NCBI GenBank assembly: GCA_035647815.1 | Contig: DASRMR010000013.1 | Coordinates: forward strand, 1 to 50,800 | DNA: 50,800 nt | Direction: 5' to 3' | DNA from: JAAYRQ01 sp035647815 | GTDB lineage: Bacteria; Bacillota; Syntrophomonadia; Syntrophomonadales; Syntrophomonadaceae | In this document: positions 17,192 through 24,324 of the stretch, in pieces | Position numbering within the stretch: the first letter of the stretch is position 1 | Layout: each line of letters begins with the position of its first letter | The notes under the pieces: generated by a model | Database searches by the model: none | Told to the model about the DNA's origin: nothing | What the model saw: the letters and a program-made list of their open reading frames with translations, nothing else | Made by a program: the position numbers and the translations under genes

Positions 17192-18310
17192 TTAATACCA
17201 TATTTTTATCTGCCCTGATAAGTTTTCCTCACTACCATCTGGTGGCAAAAAGACTAAACTAGTATTTAGTAAACCACATATCTCTTTAACTACTGCAACT
17301 ACTTCACCATTATATAAAAATGGTGCATTATCTAAATAAAATATTTTGTCATTCACATAATATCTATTTTCTCCTACTATAAGTTTAATAACCTTAGCAC
17401 CGTCGATATTGAAAGTAAACATACCAAAACCATAAAATTGGTCGAACCCTTCCACACCTAAGTCAATACTTTGGTAATGTAAATGCTTTCTTATATAATC
17501 CAGGGAAGGAAAAAGGGAGAATTTTAATAAATAACGGGCATAAATTAAGGCTACTGCTCCTGATATGTGGGGGGTGGCCATAGATGTTCCAGAAAGTTCT
17601 ACATATCTTCCCCCAGGGTAAGTTGAATAAGTATCCACACCTGGTGCTACCACATCTATTCTATCATTAGAATTACTAAAGTTAGCTATACTAGTCTGTA
17701 AATCGATGGCACCTACAGCAATAGTTTCCTCATAATAAGCAGGATAAGATATTTCCACCGTATCTAGTCTACCATCACCCTCATTACCAGCTGCACAAAC
17801 TACCGTTATACCTTCTTCAACAGCCTTCTGAATCTCTCTATGCAAAGGTGTATTAGGCAAAGAACTTCCTAGACTCATATTAATTACATTAACTCTAGCC
17901 CCATTTTTCCCCCTCCATTTTCGGGTCCAATTTAAACCTTGAATAATACTGCTAATACTTCCCATGCCAAATTGATTTAATACTTTTACAGCTAATAATT
18001 TAGCTTCTGGGGCTACTCCTAAGATAGCCCCAGAAGCAGCTATAGTTCCTGATACATGTGTGCCATGCCCATTTTGATCCATAAAATCCGTTTCCCCGGG
18101 TATAAAGCTAGCCCCATCAATCACATTTCTTTTTAGATCAGGATGAGTATAATCTATTCCAGTATCTATAACTGCTACTACCGTATTTTCACCTTTAGTA
18201 GTAGGCCACATCTTTTGTGCACCAATTAATGAAACTCCGGGTGGAGCCCATGGCTCAGTACTAAGTGTTCGCTCATAAATACCCTTAATAATCGAATTAG
18301 GAATACGCAA
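17192..18310 (-). CDS. Subtilisin-like serine protease, intracellular type
   Basis: This S8-family protease of 372 residues has the triad D49 (AVIDTGIDYTHPDL), H82 (NGHGTHVSGT) and S243 (SGTSMATPHISG), with the oxyanion Asn at N176 (CAAGNEGDG). It has no signal peptide or long propeptide; the N-terminus goes straight to the A-P-P-G-V-S-L-I-G-A-Q-K-M-W segment seen in intracellular subtilisins. About 90 residues after the catalytic domain (beyond residue 280) are unlike usual subtilisins. The start is a TTG with GGAGAGGTGAT four to five bases upstream. It probably degrades cytoplasmic protein or acts during sporulation; no inhibitor gene is adjacent. Confidence 0.93.
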   Translation of the reverse strand: MRIPNSIIKGIYERTLSTEPWAPPGVSLIGAQKMWPTTKGENTVVAVIDTGIDYTHPDLKRNVIDGASFIPGETDFMDQNGHGTHVSGTIAASGAILGVAPEAKLLAVKVLNQFGMGSISSIIQGLNWTRKWRGKNGARVNVINMSLGSSLPNTPLHREIQKAVEEGITVVCAAGNEGDGRLDTVEISYPAYYEETIAVGAIDLQTSIANFSNSNDRIDVVAPGVDTYSTYPGGRYVELSGTSMATPHISGAVALIYARYLLKFSLFPSLDYIRKHLHYQSIDLGVEGFDQFYGFGMFTFNIDGAKVIKLIVGENRYYVNDKIFYLDNAPFLYNGEVVAVVKEICGLLNTSLVFLPPDGSEENLSGQIKIWY

Positions 18311-18459
18311 AAAATCACCTCTCCTTCCTTTATATTAAATAAGGAGAAGTGATATGTTGATATTCTAAATTATTAAATATATTAGTGAAAGTTATTACTA
18401 TCTACATTGATAAGTGTTATTATATTAAGTAGGGGGATTTAGGAATTAGAGGTGATATC

Positions 18460-18576
18460 ATGGAAGCTTCTCAATCCGCATTAGCCGTTGTCGTTATATT
18501 ATTTTTAGGTTTAGGCATTGTTTGCGCTGTAATCGGGGTCTTTTTATTTAATGGTTCCGATTGGTTCAAATGGTAA
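18460..18576 (+). CDS. 38-residue single-span membrane peptide
   Basis: This short open frame starts at an ATG with AGGTGAT three bases upstream and encodes M-E-A-S-Q-S-A, a hydrophobic span (about residues 7-31, rich in V, L, I, G), then N-G-S-D-W-F-K-W at the end. The aromatic-basic C-terminus suggests an N-out/C-in or membrane-surface helix. It is the only + strand gene between two - strand genes and ends seven bases before the end of the radical SAM gene. I do not recognise a family. Confidence 0.6.
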   Translation: MEASQSALAVVVILFLGLGIVCAVIGVFLFNGSDWFKW

Positions 18577-18582
18577 AACAAA

Positions 18583-19461
18583 TTATAAACCACGCATTTT
18601 TTCGCTCCTTAAATAGCTAGTATCTTTGCTTTCTAAAACATGGTTAACTATATCTAGCATTTTTTGTTTATCTTTTTGTAATGTACCAGTAACCGGCAAG
18701 TAATTCGAAGCATGGGAACCGATAAACTTTAAGTTATCTATACTAATATTTTCAAATATCGCTTTCATTTCTTCCAAAGTCTCAAAAGCATCTAATACTT
18801 CAAACTTCCCTGCTTTTACTCGATTATATAAAACTGTACCTGGTACTGGAGTAACTGTAAGTGCAGCTAAATATTGAGGTTTCATTTCATTACATATTTT
18901 AGCTGTTGCTAAGGCATGTTCGATAGATCTCGGACCTTTGCCAGCTAAACCTAATAATACCATAGCCGATAAATTAATACCTGCATTGACTAGGTTTTTC
19001 CCAGCCTGTAACATCTCATCATAATTACAACCCTTATTAACTTCTTGTAGAAGCTTATCATCACCAGTTTCCACACCTAAATATCCTTTAGTGAGGCCAG
19101 CTGCTCTTAATGCACCTAATTCTGATACACTTTTACTAAGGGTGCTTTGTGGACCTACATATGTTCCTACATGTCTTAAAGAAGGAAAAGTCTGATATAA
19201 CTCGTTTAATATTTCTAGTAACATATCAGTTTCTAGTACAACAGCATCACCATCACAAAGAAAAACTTTTTCCAGATCCCCAAAATGCTCTTTAGCCATT
19301 TTAATATCCTTTTTTATTTCATCAATACTTCTAACCTGATACTTTTTATCCTTATACATCCCACAAAATGTACACTTATTATGTGAACAACCAATTGTAA
19401 CTTGTAATAAATAACTGTTTGCTTCACTAAAAGGTCTAAACATATTACCAACGTATCTCAT
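18583..19461 (-). CDS. Radical SAM protein with CX4CX2C cluster motif
   Basis: This 292-residue protein binds a 4Fe-4S cluster through C-S-H-N-K-C-T-F-C (residues about 22-30), a CX4CX2C spacing instead of the usual CX3CX2C. The rest fits a radical SAM barrel: KVFLCDGDAVVLETDMLLEIL, GVETGDDKLLQEVNKG and MVLLGLAGKG. The family with T-x-G-C-S-x-N-x-C-T-F-C is widespread and uncharacterised. The start at 19461 (ATG) has TTGGAGG eight bases upstream; the frame is open 16 codons further but without a ribosome site. The substrate is unknown. It follows the acyl-CoA dehydrogenase gene across a terminator, so it has its own promoter. Confidence 0.88.
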   Translation of the reverse strand: MRYVGNMFRPFSEANSYLLQVTIGCSHNKCTFCGMYKDKKYQVRSIDEIKKDIKMAKEHFGDLEKVFLCDGDAVVLETDMLLEILNELYQTFPSLRHVGTYVGPQSTLSKSVSELGALRAAGLTKGYLGVETGDDKLLQEVNKGCNYDEMLQAGKNLVNAGINLSAMVLLGLAGKGPRSIEHALATAKICNEMKPQYLAALTVTPVPGTVLYNRVKAGKFEVLDAFETLEEMKAIFENISIDNLKFIGSHASNYLPVTGTLQKDKQKMLDIVNHVLESKDTSYLRSEKMRGL

Positions 19462-19528
19462 AATCAGTTCCTCCAAGTACGACATAGGGACAGTGCTTAA
19501 TTGTCGCATTTTTAGTTTTCAAAAAAAG

Positions 19529-19566
19529 ATAATGCACCAAGAATCGTCCCGTTCCTGGTGCATTAT
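19529..19566 (-). terminator. Terminator of the acyl-CoA dehydrogenase gene
   Basis: Perfect 11-base arms (19529-19539 and 19556-19566) extend inward with GAA/TTC. On the - strand CTTTTTTTG follows. Confidence 0.88.
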
Positions 19567-19576
19567 TCTGCTCGTA

Positions 19577-21274
19577 TTAATCGTTCGCTACATAAGCCTC
19601 AAATAAAGGTAATACATGATCATTCCATATTTTTTCGTCATTACCACTATTAACAGGAACTTTGATAAGTTTCGTTAATATTTCTTGTTGTTTATCACTA
19701 TTATTATAATTTGATATTACTGCTAATGCAAAACTTGCTGTATCTCTTACTACAAAATTAAAGATTTGGTCGACTATTTCATCAGCTACCTTATCCATCT
19801 TAAGTTTCTCTAATATTAATTGAGCATATGCTATCATAGTAAATATTTCACCTAATGCCAACATATAGTCAACATTTTTAGCTTGTTCTGCACTCGGAGT
19901 AGCTTCTGCTAAAAATTCTCTAAATAGTTCGATTTGTTCTTTGAATACTTCTATATTAGGTGTTGAAATACCCTCATAAGCTTTTTTGTAATCAGGGAAT
20001 TTAACGTGCTTCATACCTCCGGCCTTCTGATTCAAGATATATTTATCATCAGTAAGATCATCGCGTTTAGGAATATCTGCAAACTCTACATTGTTAAATA
20101 GATAGTTTTGCATAAACCTGATTACTAATGCCATGTTTACATGAGTAGTACCTTCTAAACGTGGAATCATGCCTATATCTCTAATAGCCATTTCCATAAA
20201 GGTGTCTTGTTCAAAACCTTTGGCAGCAATTATATCTAAAAGCATATCGACTACTTTCATTCCTTGGGTAGTAACTTTCATTTTTTGAATAGGATTATAT
20301 AATAGATATCTTCTGTCCTCATCACTAGCAGAACGGAAATAATCTATAGCTCTTAGACCAAATAACCTCATAGCTACTAATCTAACATATGACTCAGTAA
20401 ACAGTTTTCTAATATGAGGAAAATCAGTAACTGGGTGCCCATATAAATAACGACTATGGGCATGATTTAAAGATTCATAGAAGGCATGAGTACCAATACC
20501 TACAGAAGCAAACCCTAACTGAAATTTACCTATATTAATAGTGTTCAAGGCTGAATCAAAAGCCTCTTTGCCTTTAGTAAGTATTTCGTTTTCAGTTATA
20601 GGGTATTTATTCAATGCATATTCTGCTACATATGCAGGTCTATTACCCGAAGTGTGAATTTTCTTTACACATTCGTAATTTTGGTGATTACTTTCAACTA
20701 CAAAAAATACATCTTCACCACTATCAGCAAGTTTACCTGTGGTAGAAACTAATGCAGCTTTATTCCCATTACCAATATAGTATTTATCTCCATTAGCTGT
20801 ATATGTTCCATCATCATTAGGTTTTAACTGCATTTCATTAGAGTATAAATCTGCACCATGTTCTTTTTCTGATAAACCAAAAGCAAAAATTCCACCTTCT
20901 TTAAGAAGTTGACCAGTTTTCTTTTTGATTTCCTCATTTTTCCCCAACCAAATTGGACCTAGACCTAAAATTGTTACTTGATAATTATACTGATACGATA
21001 AGCCATAGAAACCCAGGATTTCATTGTATTGAGCTATTCGATTCATATCCCAACGAGCATCAGGGGCACCGTATCCGGCTGGAGTTAATAAAGTTGCATA
21101 ACAGCCTTCTTCCTTACTAAACTCTAAAAAGTCATCACAAAAATTAAGATCTTCATCATCTTTTTTAATACTTCTTAATCCCTTGTTTTCAAAAAACTCT
21201 AAAGTTTTGGCAAATATTTCATTAGTCTCATCATCTTTAAATGGTCTATCATATTTTTTCGGATTTAATAACAT
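19577..21274 (-). CDS. Acyl-CoA dehydrogenase, long form (565 aa)
   Basis: This FAD enzyme oxidises an acyl-CoA to the enoyl-CoA in beta-oxidation. The flavin and substrate region reads FAFGLSEKEHGADLYS (residues 130-145), and the R-L-E-G-T-T-H-V-N motif places the catalytic base at E374. At 565 residues it is about 185 longer than classic short- or medium-chain enzymes, with an N-terminal helical part and an extra C-terminal domain after residue 400, as in the larger FadE-like members. GGAGGGTGAAAG precedes the ATG. No electron-transfer flavoprotein gene is adjacent, so its electron acceptor is encoded elsewhere. The crotonases in this window are plausible next-step enzymes. Confidence 0.9.
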   Translation of the reverse strand: MLLNPKKYDRPFKDDETNEIFAKTLEFFENKGLRSIKKDDEDLNFCDDFLEFSKEEGCYATLLTPAGYGAPDARWDMNRIAQYNEILGFYGLSYQYNYQVTILGLGPIWLGKNEEIKKKTGQLLKEGGIFAFGLSEKEHGADLYSNEMQLKPNDDGTYTANGDKYYIGNGNKAALVSTTGKLADSGEDVFFVVESNHQNYECVKKIHTSGNRPAYVAEYALNKYPITENEILTKGKEAFDSALNTINIGKFQLGFASVGIGTHAFYESLNHAHSRYLYGHPVTDFPHIRKLFTESYVRLVAMRLFGLRAIDYFRSASDEDRRYLLYNPIQKMKVTTQGMKVVDMLLDIIAAKGFEQDTFMEMAIRDIGMIPRLEGTTHVNMALVIRFMQNYLFNNVEFADIPKRDDLTDDKYILNQKAGGMKHVKFPDYKKAYEGISTPNIEVFKEQIELFREFLAEATPSAEQAKNVDYMLALGEIFTMIAYAQLILEKLKMDKVADEIVDQIFNFVVRDTASFALAVISNYNNSDKQQEILTKLIKVPVNSGNDEKIWNDHVLPLFEAYVAND

Positions 21275-21562
21275 CTTTCACCCTCCATTTTATCATTCTT
21301 ATTATCCAATTATCACATAGCTATCTACAGTCGTCAATTATTTTGCCAACGGAATATAATGTTGCACATGTACCTTATTAATTGTTTCATAATAATAGTA
21401 GGTAATTTAATTCTTTTACTATTACTACATGATAAATATTACTTATACTAGGCAATAAATAATTATTACAGTTCAAACTATTGAAACAACTTGTGAATGA
21501 TAGTACAATCACTAATATAAGCAAAGTCCAGTAATTAGTCGAATTTGTAATGAAGAGCAATA

Positions 21563-21589
21563 GTATAGTTAATTGCAGGTTAACTATAC
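21563..21589. promoter_or_regulatory. Operator-like inverted repeat upstream of a small gene
   Basis: GTATAGTTAA and TTAACTATAC are perfect 10-base arms with a seven-base spacer. The repeat ends 30 bases before the small + strand gene and is not followed by T residues, so a protein-binding site is likelier than a terminator. The 345 bases between the acyl-CoA dehydrogenase and this gene show nothing else clear. Confidence 0.45.
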
Positions 21590-21619
21590 ACACACGGTTT
21601 AATAAAGGGAGGAATAAAA

Positions 21620-21736
21620 ATGACTGAAAGAGATAAACATTTTGCTAAAGCTGTAGATGAAATAGTTGAAGGAATCGAAATTGCTTTTAAAAACTATCAG
21701 AAAACTCAACAAAATAAGACTAAACAAGCCGGATAA
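21620..21736 (+). CDS. 38-residue charged hypothetical protein
   Basis: A short open frame with an excellent ribosome site (AAAGGGAGG, six bases before the ATG) encodes M-T-E-R-D-K-H-F-A-K-A-V-D-E-I-V-E-G-I-E, then K-N-Y-Q-K-T-Q-Q-N-K-T-K-Q-A-G. It would be an amphipathic helix (E/I/A face) with a Gln/Lys-rich tail. It has its own upstream inverted repeat and a downstream hairpin, so it looks like an autonomous gene. I do not know the family. Confidence 0.65.
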   Translation: MTERDKHFAKAVDEIVEGIEIAFKNYQKTQQNKTKQAG

Positions 21737-21884
21737 TGCATTATAATGTACCATTAACAATATATATGTCTACCCATAAATTAATTTAATATTCAGAGTA
21801 TTGCATAAAGTCTATGAATATGAGATAATATATTTACCTTCACCCCCTAAATATAAAAAATAGATTCCATCACATTCCCTCTCC

Positions 21885-21910
21885 ACATGAGCCCTCCCCA
21901 GGGCTCATGT
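21885..21910 (+). terminator. GC-rich hairpin between the small gene and minD
   Basis: Perfect 11-base arms (ACATGAGCCCT and its complement) with a CCCC loop are followed by AATTGTTTT. It probably ends the small-gene transcript, 150 bases after its stop. The rest of the 324-base gap to minD holds only the inverted repeat at 21982-22027. Confidence 0.7.
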
Positions 21911-21981
21911 AATTGTTTTCTGAAGTATTTTCGCCAATATTCTTTCATTTTCCATAAATAGCAGTTTATTCGTCATCGATT

Positions 21982-22027
21982 ATGCTTTACAATTATATAT
22001 AGATGCTTTTATGTAATCGTAAAGCAT
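21982..22027. repeat. Spaced inverted repeat upstream of minD
   Basis: ATGCTTTAC (21982-21990) and GTAAAGCAT (22019-22027) are perfect arms around a 28-base AT-rich segment that includes another AGATGCTTTT. It lies where the minD promoter should be and may be a regulator site. Confidence 0.4.
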
Positions 22028-22060
22028 TTAACGGATATTTTAAGGGAGGGCTTTAGTTTA

Positions 22061-22891
22061 ATGGAAAATATTGCAGCAACACAAGGCCAAGTAATTGTTG
22101 TTACTTCTGGTAAAGGAGGCGTTGGTAAGACTACTACGGTCGCTAATGTTAGCACTTCCCTAGCCGAATTGGGTTATAAAGTAGTAGTAATGGACTTAGA
22201 CATCGGCTTAAAGAAACTCGATTTAATTCTCGGTCTGGAAAATCGGGTTATATATGATATTGTTCAAGTAATTGAAGGTGAATGCACCTTGAAACAGGCC
22301 TTAGTTAAAGATAAGCGCTTCCCACATCTATTTATGCTCCCAGCAGCACAGACTCGTAATAAAGATGAAATTACACCAGAACAAGTAATAGAAATATGTA
22401 ACCAGTTAAAACCTGAATTCGACTTTATATTTATAGACTGTCCTGCAGGTATCGAACAAGGATTCAGAAATGCTATAGCTGCAGCAGATCGTGCTATTGT
22501 AGTTACTAATCCTGAAGTCTCTGCAGTAAGGGATGCAGACCGAATTATAGGTATGTTAGAATCAGCTAGTTTTACGGATATTAAGTTAGTAATAAATAGG
22601 CTCCGACCCGATATGGTCAAAGCAGGTAATATGTTAAGCATTGATGACTTAATAGAGCATTTATGCATCGAGTTATTAGGAGTAATCCCTGAAGACCGCA
22701 ATATAATTATTTCCACTAATAAAGGTGAACCAATTATTTTAAATAAACAATCTATATCTGCTAATGCCTTTAATAATATTGCCCGTCGTATACTGGGTGA
22801 ACAAGTAGCAATAATTAACTTTGATGAAGATCCCACACTTTGGCATAGGATTCGTGATATTTTTATTGGTAGGCAAAAGGAGGTAAACTAA
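22061..22891 (+). CDS. minD: Septum-site determining protein MinD
   Basis: This 276-residue membrane-associated ATPase positions the division septum with MinC and is controlled here by MinE. The deviant Walker A motif GKGGVGKTT (residues 17-25) is preceded by VIVVTS; DLDIGLKKLD and DCPAGIEQGF are the family's switch regions. The amphipathic C-terminal membrane helix is suggested by HRIRDIFIGRQKEVN. GGGAGGG precedes the ATG. Its stop codon overlaps the minE start by one base (TAATG), so the two are translationally coupled. Confidence 0.97.
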   Translation: MENIAATQGQVIVVTSGKGGVGKTTTVANVSTSLAELGYKVVVMDLDIGLKKLDLILGLENRVIYDIVQVIEGECTLKQALVKDKRFPHLFMLPAAQTRNKDEITPEQVIEICNQLKPEFDFIFIDCPAGIEQGFRNAIAAADRAIVVTNPEVSAVRDADRIIGMLESASFTDIKLVINRLRPDMVKAGNMLSIDDLIEHLCIELLGVIPEDRNIIISTNKGEPIILNKQSISANAFNNIARRILGEQVAIINFDEDPTLWHRIRDIFIGRQKEVN

Positions 22892-23145
22892 TGCTTAATT
22901 TATTAAAACGGCTTTTTTCAAACGAACCAGATTCTAGTCGTGAAAAAGCTAACGACCGTTTAAGGATTGTTTTAACTCATGACCGTACTGGTCAATCTAC
23001 ACATATAACAGAAACCTTAAAAGAAGAAATAATTGAAGTAATTAAGCGCCATGTAGAAATAGACGGAACACCGGAAGTGAATTTTATTACCCAAGGTCGT
23101 CGGACAGCATTAGATATTAATATACCTCTTAAAGGAAGGCAATAA
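22891..23145 (+). CDS. minE: Cell division topological factor MinE
   Basis: This 84-residue protein stimulates MinD ATPase and drives Min oscillation. It begins M-L-N-L-L-K-R-L-F, the membrane-targeting helix, and has R-L-R-I-V-L-T-H-D-R, the MinD-contact segment, then a dimerisation domain ending in L-D-I-N-I-P-L-K. AAAAGGAGG lies seven bases before the ATG, inside the end of minD. A Firmicute with MinE rather than DivIVA-only control is typical of clostridia. Confidence 0.96.
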   Translation: MLNLLKRLFSNEPDSSREKANDRLRIVLTHDRTGQSTHITETLKEEIIEVIKRHVEIDGTPEVNFITQGRRTALDINIPLKGRQ

Positions 23146-23151
23146 AACATC

Positions 23152-23760
23152 ATGATTAAGATTAAAGGTATTAATGGTAATTTAGTCATTGTTTTCGGAC
23201 AAGGATTATATAAAGATTTTGAAAAGGACTTACATAAAAGGTTTGCCGATAATATAGATTTATTTAAAGGTTCTAAAATACTGTTTCGTGGAGATGGACT
23301 AACTTCTTTGTCACATCAAGAAATAGCTAAGCTGCAAAAGATTTGCCTTGATTATGGCATGATACTTAATAATACTATGGTAACTGTAGAAAAAGCTTCT
23401 AACCAGGATTTGTTTGTCTATAAAAATATTAGGAGTGGGCAAAAAGTTCGTTCGGAAGGCAGTATAATTGTTTGGGGAGATGTACACGAAAGTGCTGAAA
23501 TAATGGCAGCTCGTGATATTATTGTTTTAGGCAAGTTAGACGGTGTAGCCCATGCCGGTTGTTATGGGAATAAGGATAGTATGGTTTTTGCGCTTACCTT
23601 ATCACCTGGACAAATCAGAATTGCAGATCAATTTTCTAGGGCTCCATCTAACTATGAAAAACATTATTTACCTGAAATAGCTTATCTTGAAGATGGTAAC
23701 ATATGCATCAGTGAATACAACCCCAAAGGGAAATTTACTAGAATAGATATAATTAAATAA
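23152..23760 (+). CDS. minC: Septum-site determining protein MinC
   Basis: This FtsZ assembly inhibitor has 202 residues. The C-terminal beta-helix is clear (IRSGQKVRSEGSIIVWGDV followed by AEIMAARDIIVLGKLDGVAH and AGCYGNKDS), and the N-terminal FtsZ-inhibiting domain is shorter and divergent. The gene lies after minD and minE, seven bases past minE with AAGGAAGG overlapping minE's end, so the operon order is minD-minE-minC rather than the usual minC-minD-minE. The whole set would be made as one transcript. Confidence 0.92.
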   Translation: MIKIKGINGNLVIVFGQGLYKDFEKDLHKRFADNIDLFKGSKILFRGDGLTSLSHQEIAKLQKICLDYGMILNNTMVTVEKASNQDLFVYKNIRSGQKVRSEGSIIVWGDVHESAEIMAARDIIVLGKLDGVAHAGCYGNKDSMVFALTLSPGQIRIADQFSRAPSNYEKHYLPEIAYLEDGNICISEYNPKGKFTRIDIIK

Positions 23761-23763
23761 AAG

Positions 23764-23847
23764 AAACCCCTTTCGTTCTAAGTATTCTAACTTCTACATA
23801 TATTGTAGTTGATTAGTATTAGCTACTGATGATGAAAGGGTTTTTTT
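23764..23847 (+). promoter_or_regulatory. Structured leader that can hide the ribosome site of the DtxR gene
   Basis: AAACCCCTTTC (23764-23774) can pair, with one bulged C, to GAAAGGGTTT (23834-23843), which contains the ribosome site of the next gene and runs into TTTTTTT. A smaller hairpin (CTACA/TGTAG around 23795-23808) sits inside. This could end the min transcript, or act as an attenuator for the regulator gene. TTAGTATTAGCTACTGA at 23813-23829 weakly resembles the DtxR site at 26740. Confidence 0.4.
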
Positions 23848-24309
23848 ATGTTATCACCTAGTTTAGAAGATTATTTGGAAGAAATTTATCGTTTTTCTTT
23901 GTATAACGATATCGTAAGAGTTACCGACATTGCCAAATGTTTAGATGTGACTATGCCATCAGTAAGTAATGCTATAAGAAGATTGAGTAGAAAAGGTTAC
24001 TTAGTTTACAGAAAATATGAAGATTTAGTTTTAACTGATAAGGGAGAAAGACTTGGGCGATTCTTAGTAGAGCGAAACCAGATATTACAAGACTTTTTCT
24101 TATTGATAGAATCTAAATGTGATGTAGCAAAAGAGGCCGAAGCAATGGAGCATTACTTAAGCCTCCCAACGATCCGTGCCATTCAACATCTAATCGATTT
24201 CTTGCAAATACATACTGATAGTTACGAAAGATTCCTCAATCATTACAAATGCAGAGAAGAACATGGACTCGGTATTATCGATGGCTATAATGGTAAACCG
24301 GAGAAATAA
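23848..24309 (+). CDS. DtxR/MntR family metal-dependent transcriptional regulator
   Basis: This 153-residue repressor has an N-terminal winged helix (SLEDYLEEIYRF, then VTDIAKCLDVTMPSVSNAIR and LSRKGYLVYRKYEDLVLT) and a metal-binding and dimerisation domain (GRFLVERNQILQDFF, AEAMEHYLS). It lacks the C-terminal SH3-like third domain, as MntR does. It lies convergent with and 15 bases from the end of the divided feoB, and a DtxR-type operator precedes that feo operon, so it is the likely iron or manganese sensor controlling it. GAAAGGG lies seven T residues before the ATG, which forms part of a possible hairpin. Confidence 0.93.
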   Translation: MLSPSLEDYLEEIYRFSLYNDIVRVTDIAKCLDVTMPSVSNAIRRLSRKGYLVYRKYEDLVLTDKGERLGRFLVERNQILQDFFLLIESKCDVAKEAEAMEHYLSLPTIRAIQHLIDFLQIHTDSYERFLNHYKCREEHGLGIIDGYNGKPEK

Positions 24310-24324
24310 CTTCCCTTTTCTATT

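Noticed and set aside
18407..18426. TTGATA and TATATT upstream of the 38-residue membrane peptide
   Set aside because: The spacing is only eight bases, so they cannot form one promoter.
21387..21593. A 68-codon open frame on the - strand, very rich in Leu, Asn and Ile
   Set aside because: It has no ribosome site and low-complexity AT-driven content, and it overlaps the inverted repeat upstream of the + strand small gene. I judge it chance.
22264..22836. A 190-codon open frame antisense to minD
   Set aside because: It is fully inside minD, has no ribosome site, and its composition is that of a shadow frame.
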